NCBI GenBank assembly: GCA_937889855.1
Contig: CALBYK010000206.1
Location: forward strand, 1-64,000
Reading direction: 5' to 3'
Length of the DNA: 64,000 nt
From: an uncultured Prevotella sp.
GTDB lineage: Bacteria > Bacteroidota > Bacteroidia > Bacteroidales > Bacteroidaceae
The position numbers and the translations under genes are program-made. Below are positions 26,210 to 36,700 of the stretch, in pieces; within the stretch, counting starts at the first letter, position 1; every line of letters starts with the position of its first letter. The notes below the pieces were generated by a model. That model ran no database searches, was not told the origin of the DNA, and saw nothing but the letters and a program-made list of their open reading frames with translations.

Positions 26210-27763
26210 CTACATATAGTCATTCTCTCTCGGCTCGCCGTTTCTCTCATTTTCTGCCTGCATACGCAACCGCTGATAAGCCGAAGGTGTCATTCCCATA
26301 GTCTTCTTGAATGCATTGTTGAAGCTTGTCGGAGAGTTGAATCCAAGTTCCTCATATATGCCCCGGATGGTTATGTTGCCATAATGTTCCGTGTCGGTCA
26401 GTCTTACGCAAGCCTCGTCGATGCGCTTCTCGTTCAGGAGTGTGCGGAAATTCTTGCCATAGCGGTCGTTTATCACCCACGACACGTATCTTTTGTTGGA
26501 GCCGACAAGCTCCACAAGATTGTCTATGCTGAAGTCTGGCTGCGAGATGTATTGTATGTTGCTCATCACTGTCGATATTTTCTCAAGCAGCAGGTTTATC
26601 TGCTCCTCGTTGATGCCGATGTTGTTTTGGTGCTTCAGCGTGTCGTCTACGCCGGTTGTGGCGGAATTGGAAAGTGAGTCGCGCTCGCTCACGGCATTGG
26701 CATACTGTTGCAGCAGTCTGTTGGTCTGGACATCGCGCTTCTGCATCTCCGTGTTTTTGGCTATGAGCATCTTCTGGACATTGAGCAGCCGCTTGTTCTT
26801 GTAGAATATGAAAACCGAGAGTGCGGTGATGATGGCAAGCAATATGAGTATGAACGTGATGGTGAGCGTCTTTATCCAGTTGGTTCTCAGGAGCTGGTCT
26901 ACTTGTTCCTTATTTATGCGGTTCTCATACTCGAACAGCTTGCCGTTTGCAATTTTCAGTTGCTGGTCGTTGAATATGGAGTCAGACAGCGTGAGATATA
27001 TGCCTTTGTATGTTTCCGCCTTTTTCCCGTCGCCAAATTTGGCATAAATATCAGCCAACTGCCGGCTCGCGCCTGCTTTCAGCTCGGCGTCGTTGTTTCT
27101 GACGGCAAGCTCGAAGGCGTTGTGCAGTGCCTTCAATGCATCGGTCTTGCGTCCAGTCGCAAGATACACCTTGCCAAGCTCTGTCCATTGCGTGAACACG
27201 TATCTGTAGTTGAGTTTTGAGTCAACTGCATATTGCAGCGCGTTCTTGTGGCTGTATTCTGCCACATTGTATTGCCGCTCCGTCTGGGCAATGACGCCTT
27301 GGTTGTAGAAAGCATAGTATCTATTCTCGGTTAGGGCCTTTCGCGGGTGCGTCATTTGTATCTTGTAGAAGAGTTTTGCGTTCTTCACATCATTGAGAAT
27401 ACAGTACAGTCCCACAAGATTGGTGGCAAACTTGTTTTGCAGTTCATTGTCGCCGGTCTCTACAGCCTTGGCATATCCCTGTTTCTGGTAATACAACGCG
27501 CGCGTGAAGTCGCCCATCTTGGCATAGATATTACCGATATTGCCCAGTGTGGCTATGACCATCTTGTTGTTCTTTTCTGCGCGGGCTTTCTCCAGTCCTT
27601 TTGTATATGAACTGAGAGCCTCTGAATAGCGTGAGCCACGGAACAATTCATTGCCCTTCGCATTGAATGTATATGCGTTGGTGTCAGTCTGCGCCGTAGC
27701 GCAGACCGCAGTAGCAAGCCATGCCACAATAATATATATGTATCTAATAATACCCGTTGTCAT
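26210..27763 (-). CDS. membrane-anchored TPR / AraC-type transcription regulator
   Basis: 517 residues. Signal-anchor or signal peptide (about 5-24, YIYIIVAWLATAVCATAQ), then several tetratricopeptide repeats (about 25-280), a transmembrane helix (about 297-317, ITFILILLAIITALSVFIF), a short coiled-coil, and a C-terminal AraC HTH pair (about 405-505; GNITIRGIYEELGFNSPTSF, FKKTMGMTPSAY). It places a periplasmic sensor and a cytoplasmic DNA-binding domain on one chain, as in hybrid two-component regulators but with no kinase part. Divergent from the T9SS protease gene, so it is a candidate regulator of that region; this is inference. Confidence 0.9.
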   Translation of the reverse strand: MTTGIIRYIYIIVAWLATAVCATAQTDTNAYTFNAKGNELFRGSRYSEALSSYTKGLEKARAEKNNKMVIATLGNIGNIYAKMGDFTRALYYQKQGYAKAVETGDNELQNKFATNLVGLYCILNDVKNAKLFYKIQMTHPRKALTENRYYAFYNQGVIAQTERQYNVAEYSHKNALQYAVDSKLNYRYVFTQWTELGKVYLATGRKTDALKALHNAFELAVRNNDAELKAGASRQLADIYAKFGDGKKAETYKGIYLTLSDSIFNDQQLKIANGKLFEYENRINKEQVDQLLRTNWIKTLTITFILILLAIITALSVFIFYKNKRLLNVQKMLIAKNTEMQKRDVQTNRLLQQYANAVSERDSLSNSATTGVDDTLKHQNNIGINEEQINLLLEKISTVMSNIQYISQPDFSIDNLVELVGSNKRYVSWVINDRYGKNFRTLLNEKRIDEACVRLTDTEHYGNITIRGIYEELGFNSPTSFNNAFKKTMGMTPSAYQRLRMQAENERNGEPRENDYM

Positions 27764-28005
27764 GATTGTCTTATAATCTTGTCTGCAAAATTACTTATAA
27801 AAACAGAAATATGCATAATTATATGGGCATAAATTTTACGATATGGACGTTATTATGTCATGTAAACTGCGTATTTATGTAAAATACAGGGAGTTTTTTG
27901 ACTATTTATTTACATTTTCGTAAAGGTGTAAGGCTTTAAACGTGTAAAAATGTAAAAATCTCAGATTTGCCATTAACTTTGCAACCGTAAATAAAATGAA
28001 AATGA
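27764..28005. promoter_or_regulatory. divergent regulatory region with TGTAAA-like motifs
   Basis: The regulator gene has a minus-strand TAATTTTG (27786-27793); the protease gene has a plus-strand TAACTTTG (27974-27981). Between them, GTAAA-containing motifs recur at about 27861, 27879, 27919, 27942 and 27951, plus one inverted copy at 27909-27914, making TTTAC-6-GTAAA at 27909-27923. They could be binding sites for the AraC-type protein; AT-richness alone could also produce some. Confidence 0.45.
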
Positions 28006-30789
28006 ATGGATAATATTATGAAGAGACCTTCGACTTCTAAATTCTGCGGCAAGACGGCACTACTGTCGCTTGCTGCGGCTCTTGCCTTTCCTGCAGGAGC
28101 TTCTGCACAGATAAGCTATGGCGGCATACCGGCAAGCTTCGGGATGAAAGCCGGCCACGATGTCAGCGTGAAGCGTGTGAAGGCGCCGTTCAAGAACATA
28201 CGCCGCCAGATAGCCCGTGACATGAAGGCCACCCAGGAAGAGGCTGCGCTGCCGAAAGTAGGCGAGAACATACATGTAGGCTATGACATACGCAAGGACG
28301 GAACGTGGACGGTGATGCCCGACGGCTCCAGCATATGGCGGCTGAGGATAGAGTCACCCGACGCTCCTGCGCTGATTCTCGCCTACGATGATTTCTTTGT
28401 GCCGGAAGGTGCGCAGCTTTATCTTTACAACGACAATCATAGCCAGGTGCTCGGTGCATATACCTACAACACCCATCCGCAAGGCGGCCCGTTCTCCACG
28501 GAGATGACATTCGGCGATGCAGTGACGCTTGAGCTTGTAGTGCCTGCCGGACGAGATGACATTAAGGAAAAGGCGCGCATCAAGGTAAGCAGCGTGGCAT
28601 ATTGCTACAACCACCTGCGCATGCCATCGAAGAAAGGCATAATGAAGGTAGGCGAGTCGAGCGACTGCATGATAAATGTGAATGCCAGTGAGGGTAAGGA
28701 CTGGCAGACAGAGAAAGACGGCGTGGTGCGCCTGCTCATGTATTTCGATGACGGCATTTATGTATGCTCGGGCACTATGGTGAACAACACCGCCAAGGAC
28801 CTCACACCCTACCTTCTCACCGCTTACCATTGCTACGTAGGCGGCACGGAACCAAATCTTGCCAAGTGGCAGTTCTATTTCCACTATGAGTCGCCCGACG
28901 CCAACAACTCCGAACCGCTCAACGCCAAGACTATCGTGGGATGCTCGCGCAAGTGTTTCACACCGATAGAAGACGGCTCCGACGGTATGCTCATTGAGCT
29001 TTCGGAGCAGGTGCCCGAGGAGTGGAACGTCTATTTCAACGGCTGGGACCGCCGCAACGAGCCAGTCGAGGGGCGCGGTGTCTGCATACACCATCCGGCT
29101 GGCGACATAAAGAAAATATCGACGTTCGACCGCTATGAGACAAGCCGATGGACAGGTCAGGGCGGTCCGAGTGCCGACGGGGCACACTGGGCGGTCAAGT
29201 TTGTGCAAACGGACAACGGATGGTCGCAGGTGGAAGGCGGCTCGTCTGGCTCGCCGCTCTTTGCCTCGCATCATCTTGTCGTAGGAACGCTGACCGGAGG
29301 AGGCGGAGGATGCTCCAACAAGACCGGAACCAACTACTACGGCAAGCTGTGGTATCACTGGAACCAGTATGGCGAGGGTGCCGAGAACCAGATGAGCCAC
29401 TGGCTCGACCCGCTCGGCACGGGAGCCGAGACCCTTGAAGGCCTATACTATAACCCTGAGGCTGCACGCATGACGATAGACAAGGAAACTCTGACACTCG
29501 ACGGAAAAGTGGGACAGGAAAATCCCGACGAGTTTCTCGACATAAAAGGCTACAACCTCACGCAATCCATAGAGGCATCGGTCGAAGGAATGTTCGAGCT
29601 TTCCACCGACGAGAAGACATGGAGCAAGGCGGTGGCGGTAGACAAGTCGGGAGGCAGGCTCTACGTAAGGTATGTGCCGACAATCATCGGCAACCATACG
29701 GGAATGCTCACCATAAAGTCGCCCGAGGTGAAGCGTGTGCGCAATGTGTCGCTCACGGCGTCATCATGCAACGACATCCACATAACAGAGGTGTTGCCCA
29801 ACGGAGAGGTGGGAGAGAAATACGAGGCGTATCTCAACCCGACCGGCAGCGAGGGACCATACGAGTTCCGAATAGAAGAGGGCAACCTGCCTGAGGGACT
29901 CTCAATGTCGAAGGACGGCCACATCAGCGGAACCATAGCCAAGGACGGCAACTACCGGTTGCTCGTGTCTGTCACCGATAAGTATGGGTGCGTGACAACT
30001 GCCTATACCAATATTTATGTGAAATGTATGGTTGTGGCGCGGTTCCCTTATGTTGAGGATTTCGAGAACGGACTTGAGGCCGACTGCTGGAAACAGACTG
30101 TCGTGAAAGGCGATGCTGCCTGGACGCTCGGAGCCGGTGTGGGCGATGAGTACGAGGATGTGACAACAGCACAGAGCGGCAGCCACAACGTGATATTCAA
30201 CGACAAAGCCTACAACGAGAACACCACGCTGCTTGTCTCGCCACAGCTCGACCTCACGGGCTATGCCTCGGCAAAACTCTCGTTCTACCGACTAATGCCG
30301 GCATGGGACGACGACTACGACGAGCTTAAGCTCTACTACCGCACGTCGGCACACGGCGAATGGCAGCCTCTCGCTACTTATACCGAGGACACCCCAGAGT
30401 GGACACTCACTGAGGCGGAGCTGCCAGAGACATCCGGAGAGTATTTCATCGCCTTCGGGGCGACCGGCGGCTATGGTCATGGCATAGGCATCGACAACAT
30501 AAGTGTCGACTATGGCACTCCTACCTCAATAGAGAACCTTGATGCAGACAGCACTCTGAAGATGTGCTGCACGACATCAGCCGACCAACTCACGGTGGAA
30601 TGGAACGGCAATGTGTCGTCGCTCGCGGTGTTTGACTCTCTGGGACGGCTTCTATACAATGCCGATACTGCGCAAGGCGCAAGCTCTCAGACGGTGCCGA
30701 CCGACGGATGGACTGGCGGCGCATACGTTGTTGTAGCCGAGACACCGTCGGGCAAATACAAGCAGAAAGTTTTAATTAACAAACAGTAA
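28006..30789 (+). CDS. secreted lysyl-endopeptidase-like serine protease, T9SS cargo
   Basis: 927 residues (an in-frame start at 28018 is equally possible). Signal peptide ends near residue 35 (AGASAQ). The protease domain carries His275 in LLTAYHCYVGG, Asp326 in GSDGMLIEL and Ser414 in VEGGSSGSPLFAS, the triad pattern of trypsin-like lysyl endopeptidases. Downstream lie a putative Ig-like domain (about 600-675, EGNLPEGLSMSKDGHISGT), a choice-of-anchor J/cleaved-adhesin type domain (about 680-838) and a C-terminal beta domain (about 860-927, ending KYKQKVLINKQ) of the T9SS sorting type. Expected to be exported and attached or released at the cell surface. The giant gene follows 5 bases later. 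Confidence 0.88.
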   Translation: MDNIMKRPSTSKFCGKTALLSLAAALAFPAGASAQISYGGIPASFGMKAGHDVSVKRVKAPFKNIRRQIARDMKATQEEAALPKVGENIHVGYDIRKDGTWTVMPDGSSIWRLRIESPDAPALILAYDDFFVPEGAQLYLYNDNHSQVLGAYTYNTHPQGGPFSTEMTFGDAVTLELVVPAGRDDIKEKARIKVSSVAYCYNHLRMPSKKGIMKVGESSDCMINVNASEGKDWQTEKDGVVRLLMYFDDGIYVCSGTMVNNTAKDLTPYLLTAYHCYVGGTEPNLAKWQFYFHYESPDANNSEPLNAKTIVGCSRKCFTPIEDGSDGMLIELSEQVPEEWNVYFNGWDRRNEPVEGRGVCIHHPAGDIKKISTFDRYETSRWTGQGGPSADGAHWAVKFVQTDNGWSQVEGGSSGSPLFASHHLVVGTLTGGGGGCSNKTGTNYYGKLWYHWNQYGEGAENQMSHWLDPLGTGAETLEGLYYNPEAARMTIDKETLTLDGKVGQENPDEFLDIKGYNLTQSIEASVEGMFELSTDEKTWSKAVAVDKSGGRLYVRYVPTIIGNHTGMLTIKSPEVKRVRNVSLTASSCNDIHITEVLPNGEVGEKYEAYLNPTGSEGPYEFRIEEGNLPEGLSMSKDGHISGTIAKDGNYRLLVSVTDKYGCVTTAYTNIYVKCMVVARFPYVEDFENGLEADCWKQTVVKGDAAWTLGAGVGDEYEDVTTAQSGSHNVIFNDKAYNENTTLLVSPQLDLTGYASAKLSFYRLMPAWDDDYDELKLYYRTSAHGEWQPLATYTEDTPEWTLTEAELPETSGEYFIAFGATGGYGHGIGIDNISVDYGTPTSIENLDADSTLKMCCTTSADQLTVEWNGNVSSLAVFDSLGRLLYNADTAQGASSQTVPTDGWTGGAYVVVAETPSGKYKQKVLINKQ

Positions 30790-30794
30790 TAAGT

Positions 30795-33700
30795 ATGAAC
30801 AGAAAAGTTTTAACCTATTTGTCACTGCTACTGGTGCTCATGAGCACCTCGGCAAGGGCGTTTGCCGACTCTTCCGGCAATCGCCTGGCAGACGGTGAAG
30901 CGACTGTCTATGATGTCCCCTACTTCGAAGGTTTCGACACCGAGGAGTCAGTGGACAAGTGGTCGCAAATCAACGTCGCCCCATATGCGTGGCGATGGCT
31001 CTCCTATTGGGGCTACAAAGAGTCGTCGTGCGTGTATCTTAACCAATGGAAAAAGGACACGCCAAGCGATAACTGGCTCGTTTCTCCGGGTATCCGGCTG
31101 AAGAAGGGCATGACCTACAGTCTGTCGTTCTTCTTCCACTCGACTCAAACGTTTGATACCAACATGACAGTATGCTACCTGTCATCTTCCACCGACACCA
31201 CCTCGGCTGTGAAAGTACTCGACATAACCTCATATCAGCAGAATACCTATGAGGGAGAGTTGACTCCATCGCAGGATGGCGTATACTATCTTGCATTCCA
31301 CGACAGAACTAAATACTGGGATAACGGAACGGCTTTGCGCTACGCTTCCTATATCGACAATGTGAGAGTTCTCCCGAAGTCAAACAACGCGTCACCTGCC
31401 AAAATCGAGAACCTTACATACGAACCAGGTACAGACGGCAACCTCAGCATGACACTGAAGTGGCGCAATCCGTCAGTAAGCCGTCACGGTGAGCCGTTGG
31501 ACTATCTATCTTCTGTGACAATATACCGTGACAAGAACGACTCGACTGTCATCAACAGCGGCCTGACTGTGGGCGGCGAGATGACATGGACGGATCCTAA
31601 CCCGACTGCCGGAAAGCACACATACCGCGTGGTGTGTGGCAACGAGGCTGGCAACAGCGACCCAGTGTCGGTCAGCACTTTCATAGGCGCCGACCTTCCA
31701 GGTGCTCCACAGAATCTTACCGCCAGTCTATCGTCCGACCGCAAGACCATCGACCTGGCCTGGAACGAGTCTCAATTCGGACAATATGGCGGCTGGTATG
31801 ACCGCAGCGGACTTTCCTACCGCATCGTGCGTAAGCCCGACGGAAAGGTATTAGCAACGAACCAGGCTGACACAAAGTTCACCGACAACCAGATTACTGC
31901 CTACGGCAAATACTTCTATGAGGTGACGGCACGCAATGCCAACGGCGTAGGCGCTACAAGTGTGTCGCCTACGGTGCAGGCAGGCAAGGCTGCCGAACTT
32001 CCTATACGTGAGGACTGGGAGAACAGCGACACCTATCCAATGTGGACTATCGTCGACAATAACGGTACTGGCAACGTGTTCACCATAAACCACGCCCAAG
32101 GCTACGAGAGTCCGACGGCAATTGGCGTTAGTTACATAGGCAAGGATGTCGATGCGAGCCTCTACTCTGCTCCAGTCCGCCTGGAAAAAGGCAAAACATA
32201 CCGGTTCACAACAAAGGTTATCAGTACCAGTTTCCAAAGCTTCAGCTTGCATGTCACTTATGGCAAAGATACTACGCTCAACGCACAGCGCAACGAGATA
32301 GAGAACCTTGTAGATGTGAGCACCAATCTCGAATGGTCATATATATCGAAGGATTTCACTCCGTCTTCTACAACCACCGCCTACATTGGAATGCGACTTT
32401 ACAACGTTTCCAACAACTTCGTGTGGTTTGACGACATACGCATCGAGGAACTCCACAAGAACAACATCGAGGCTACGGCAATACGCAACACCAACACCTC
32501 GCCTACCGTGAACGAGGAGGTGAGCACTGGTGTCACATATACCAATACTGGCTCTGCCCGCTCCGGCAAGTTCACCGTGCAGCTTCTTGACGGCGACGAC
32601 AATGTGCTGGGCGAGAAGAGCGTCTCACGTCCTCTTGCCGCCAACGGCACAGGAACAGCCACTTTCAACTGGACACCGAAGGCAGAGGGCAAGATGTCGC
32701 TCCGCGGACGTGTCATAATGGACGGCGACGAGTGTGCCGCCGACGACTACACAACGCTGACATCGCTCAATGTCCTCCCGTCTAAGCTTCACGCTGTGAC
32801 CGTAGGCACCGGCGAGACAGTCAACAGCAATATCCCGTTCCCGCGTTCGGGCGTGGCTTTCAACCAGACTATCTACTCGGCTGACAACTTCGGAGGCAAG
32901 GCCGGTGTCATCGACTCCATTGCCTACAAGGTGCGCTTCAGCCAGACACGCGACTACTATGGTGTGCCGTACAAGGTGTATATGGGCACTACCGATCAGC
33001 AGGACATGAACAACGGATGGATTCCGGCATCAAAGATGCAACTCGTGTTCGACGGCAAGCTCGACCTCGTTCGTGGAATATACGACTTCGTAATACCGTT
33101 TGATCATCCGTTCGCATACAATGGCGGCAACGTCACAGTGATGGTGGTCGGCGATTACGACTCCGACCTCTTCACTGCCGACGGCTACGGCATCGGTGTA
33201 TACTCTACAGAGGTAGGACTAGGTGCGTCGCGCGCTGGTTCTGTGATGGATCCGTTCAACCCCGACCAGAACGACGGTGCATTCTCTTCTTATGTGCCGA
33301 ACACTATGTTCTTCATCAATTCCGAGACATACGGCAGTGTAAAGGGTGTAGTGACCGATGCGAGCGGCAAGGCCGTTAAGGATGCCAAGGTCACTTCAAG
33401 TAGCTATCCTGACATTTCTGCCACTACAAATGAAAATGGTGAGTATGCCATTGACTACATACCTGCAGGCTGGGCAAGACTTACATCTTCTGCCAAAGGT
33501 TATGCCGACGCGTCGAAGGGCGTGAATATTGAGAGCGGCAAGCAGGCTGTGGCTGACATCAGCAACATGCAGGTTGCCCCGAAGATAACCGTTTACGGAA
33601 CCGTGACCGACCGCGCTGACAACAAGCCAGTGGCTGGAGCCTTGGTTTATGTGTCGGGCGCAGACTCTACCTACACTGCCACGACCGGCGAGGACGGCAA

Positions 33701-36700
33701 GTTTACGCTCACGAATGTCTATTCCAACAAGATGGTCAACTACACCGTCTCTGCTGAGGACTACGACACTTACAGCTCGGTATGGATGTTCCAGCCTGAG
33801 GGCAGCGACAATACCTATGATTGGGACGAGTATGGCGGTATATCCATCTCGCCGTCACTGGTGTCTCCGTCTACTGTAGCCGCATCTAACGGAAAGGCTT
33901 CTGCTATAGTGACATGGACGAAGCCGATACAGCCAATGACACTGACCAAGGGCGGAGAGCCCGCAGGACAGTTCGGTGGCAAGTACAACATGTCTGTTGG
34001 CCATCGCTATACTGCCAGCCAACTCCAGGAGAAAGGCGTCGACAGCGACTACTATGTGACACGCTTGCGTTATGTGCCTATGTGTGCCGCCAGCTATACC
34101 ATGAAGATATGGCAGGGAAAGGAAGGCAGCGAGGCTGAGGTCTATTCCGAGAAGATGGACGTAGCCAACTATGGCGTGTGGAATGAACACAAGCTCAAGA
34201 CACCGTTCAAGCTTGATCCTACGAAGAGCACCATCATCGGCTACACTGTAGAGTGTGGAACTGGAGCTTATCCGTTGGCCTTCGACCGTGGACCGCTGCT
34301 CGATGGCGGCGACTGTCTGTTCGACGAAGCTCAGAACGCATGGTCGACTTCTTCTGCCGCACTGCCAGGAGAGATGGACTATAACTGGTGCATCGAGGCT
34401 GTGCTTGGCAGCGACAACAATGACCGTGCAGTGGCATGGGCTGCCGACAAAGATGCTGATGCCGCGGTGAAGTCTGGCAGCAATGCCAAGGTGGCACCGC
34501 TTACGGTGGAGCGCGAGATAGCGAAGTCGGTCAATGGCGACACATTCTCGGCTCAGTGGTTCTCTGAGGAGTCCAACAAGCAGCAGGCTGCTGAAGCCAA
34601 GAAAGCTCCCGCTGCCCACAAGCAGCCGACAGGCTACAATGTATATCGTCTGCTTTGCGGTGATGAGAGCAATACCGAGAACTGGACGAAGATGAATAGC
34701 GAAGTGGTGAAGGATCTCTCGTTCACCGACAACAACTGGAAGAGCCTCGCCGACAAACCCTACCGCTATGCTGTACGCTCCGTATACGGCAGCGGTGTGC
34801 AGAGCGATCCGGCATTCTCCGATGGTATCGACAAGGGACGCTATTCCCGCGTGACGGTGAAGGTTTCTGCCCAGTCGGGCAATGTGGAAGGCGCAGAGGT
34901 GAAACTCTACAATGCCTATGGTGCCAAGACTGCGACCCTGGATGCCGATGGCAGCGCTACATTCGACAACGTGCGTTTCGACCGCTATGCGCTTCAGGTG
35001 CTCAAGCCGTACTATGCACGCTACATCGACACGGTGAGCGTCAACCAGAGCGAGCAGACGTTGACGGCCAGTATGGCTATTGATGCCAAGCAGCCTCTCC
35101 AACTCGCTGCAACCGACCTCGTGAACAGCGTTGACCTGGCATGGAAGCAGCCTGCTGCTGCCATTGATGCCGAGCTGACAAAGTCGAACAAGGTATATAG
35201 CGGAGTTATAGGCAAGTCTGGCGACAATACTAATGTAGTTATCGGACAACGCTTCACTCCAGCCAATCTCAAGGCTAACGACTACACTACATTCTATCTT
35301 GACAGCATAAACTTCTATTGCGCTACGCCAGCGACATATAAACTGCGCGTATGGTGCGGACCGGAAGGACGTGAGATGGACATCTACTCGCAGGAGCGCG
35401 AAGTGAGCGAGACTGACAAGTGGGTTTCAACAAAACTCGACACGCCAGTCCTCATCGACCCTGCAAAGAGTTACATAATAGGCTATGAGGTCACTCCTGA
35501 AAAAGGCACCTATGCCTGCGCCTACGACACCAAGACGGAGGCTGACGGTGGCAACCTACTCTATGAGTACTCCTCTGCCGACAAAATGTATGAATGGACA
35601 CCATTGTCTTCGTTCTCTGAAATCCGCGGATGCTGGATGGTTTCCGGTCATATAACCTCTGATCCTGACGCCGCAGGCAAGAAGGACAACAACATAGGTT
35701 ATAAGGTATGGCGCATGAAGGCTGCCGACAAGGGCGACCAGTCGAAGTGGACTTCCATTACTGCCGAGGCTACGGCAGAGACTGCACTCAGCGACAATAC
35801 GTGGGGTGAGCTTCCCGACGGCGACAGCTATCTGTATGCAGTGAAAAGCGTCTACTTCGGCAATGCCGAGTCGGAGCCTACATTCAGCAAGACTCTTGAA
35901 AAGGGCAAGCTGGCTCTTGTGACAGTGAATGTGTCTACCAACAACAAAGCGACGGCCGAGGGAGCCAAGGTCACTCTGTCTGACGGCAGCAAGGCTTATA
36001 CGGCAACAGTCGGCACAGACGGTAGCTGCAAACTCACAGAGGTTGTCAAGGGCAAATATACCCTTACTGCCGAGAAGGACGGCTATGAGGCTTACTCTTC
36101 GGAGGTGAGTGTCGACAAGAGTCTTACCACACTCTCAGTCACTCTTGCAGAGAATCTGCAGAGCCCGGTATATGCCAAGGCAGTATCTACTGCCAACAAT
36201 GAGACCGTGGACATCACATGGCGCGCCCCGGGTGCCTATGCCCCGACAGAAGGCTGGGTTTACTGGGACACCAACAAGATTCTCGGTGGCATTGGCTCGT
36301 CAACAGGACAAATTTCTGTGGCGCAGTACTACTCGCCCGACGACCAGACAGCCAAGGGCATGAAGGAACTCAGCATTTCCAAGATATCGTTCTACGTCAA
36401 TAATCCTAAGGACGACGACATGGGCGATGACCCGACATGGACTGCAAAGGTTTGGCGTGTGCTGCCGACTGGCGTGCAGGAAGCCTACTCGCAGAAGGTT
36501 GACAATGTGAAATTGGGTGATTGGAATGACGTGACGCTTGCCGAACCTTATTATATAAGTGGCGACGAGCACCTGCTCATCGGCTACGAGTATAAGGGTT
36601 CAGGACGTGTCATCGGTGTCGACCGTGGTCCTGCTGTCGCCACCAAGGGCGACTGGGGCAACACAGGCTCTGGATGGGCTTCGTTCAGCCAGGCTGCAAG

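Noticed and set aside
26163..31078. Shared 16-mer GCCAAGCGATAACTGG at 26165 and 31062
   Set aside because: One 16-base match is not surprising in 64 kb, and one copy is plain coding sequence.
33855..35249. 464-codon open frame on the minus strand inside the giant gene
   Set aside because: Antisense to the T9SS protein; no signal, motif or promoter, and the opposite frame has clear domain repeats.
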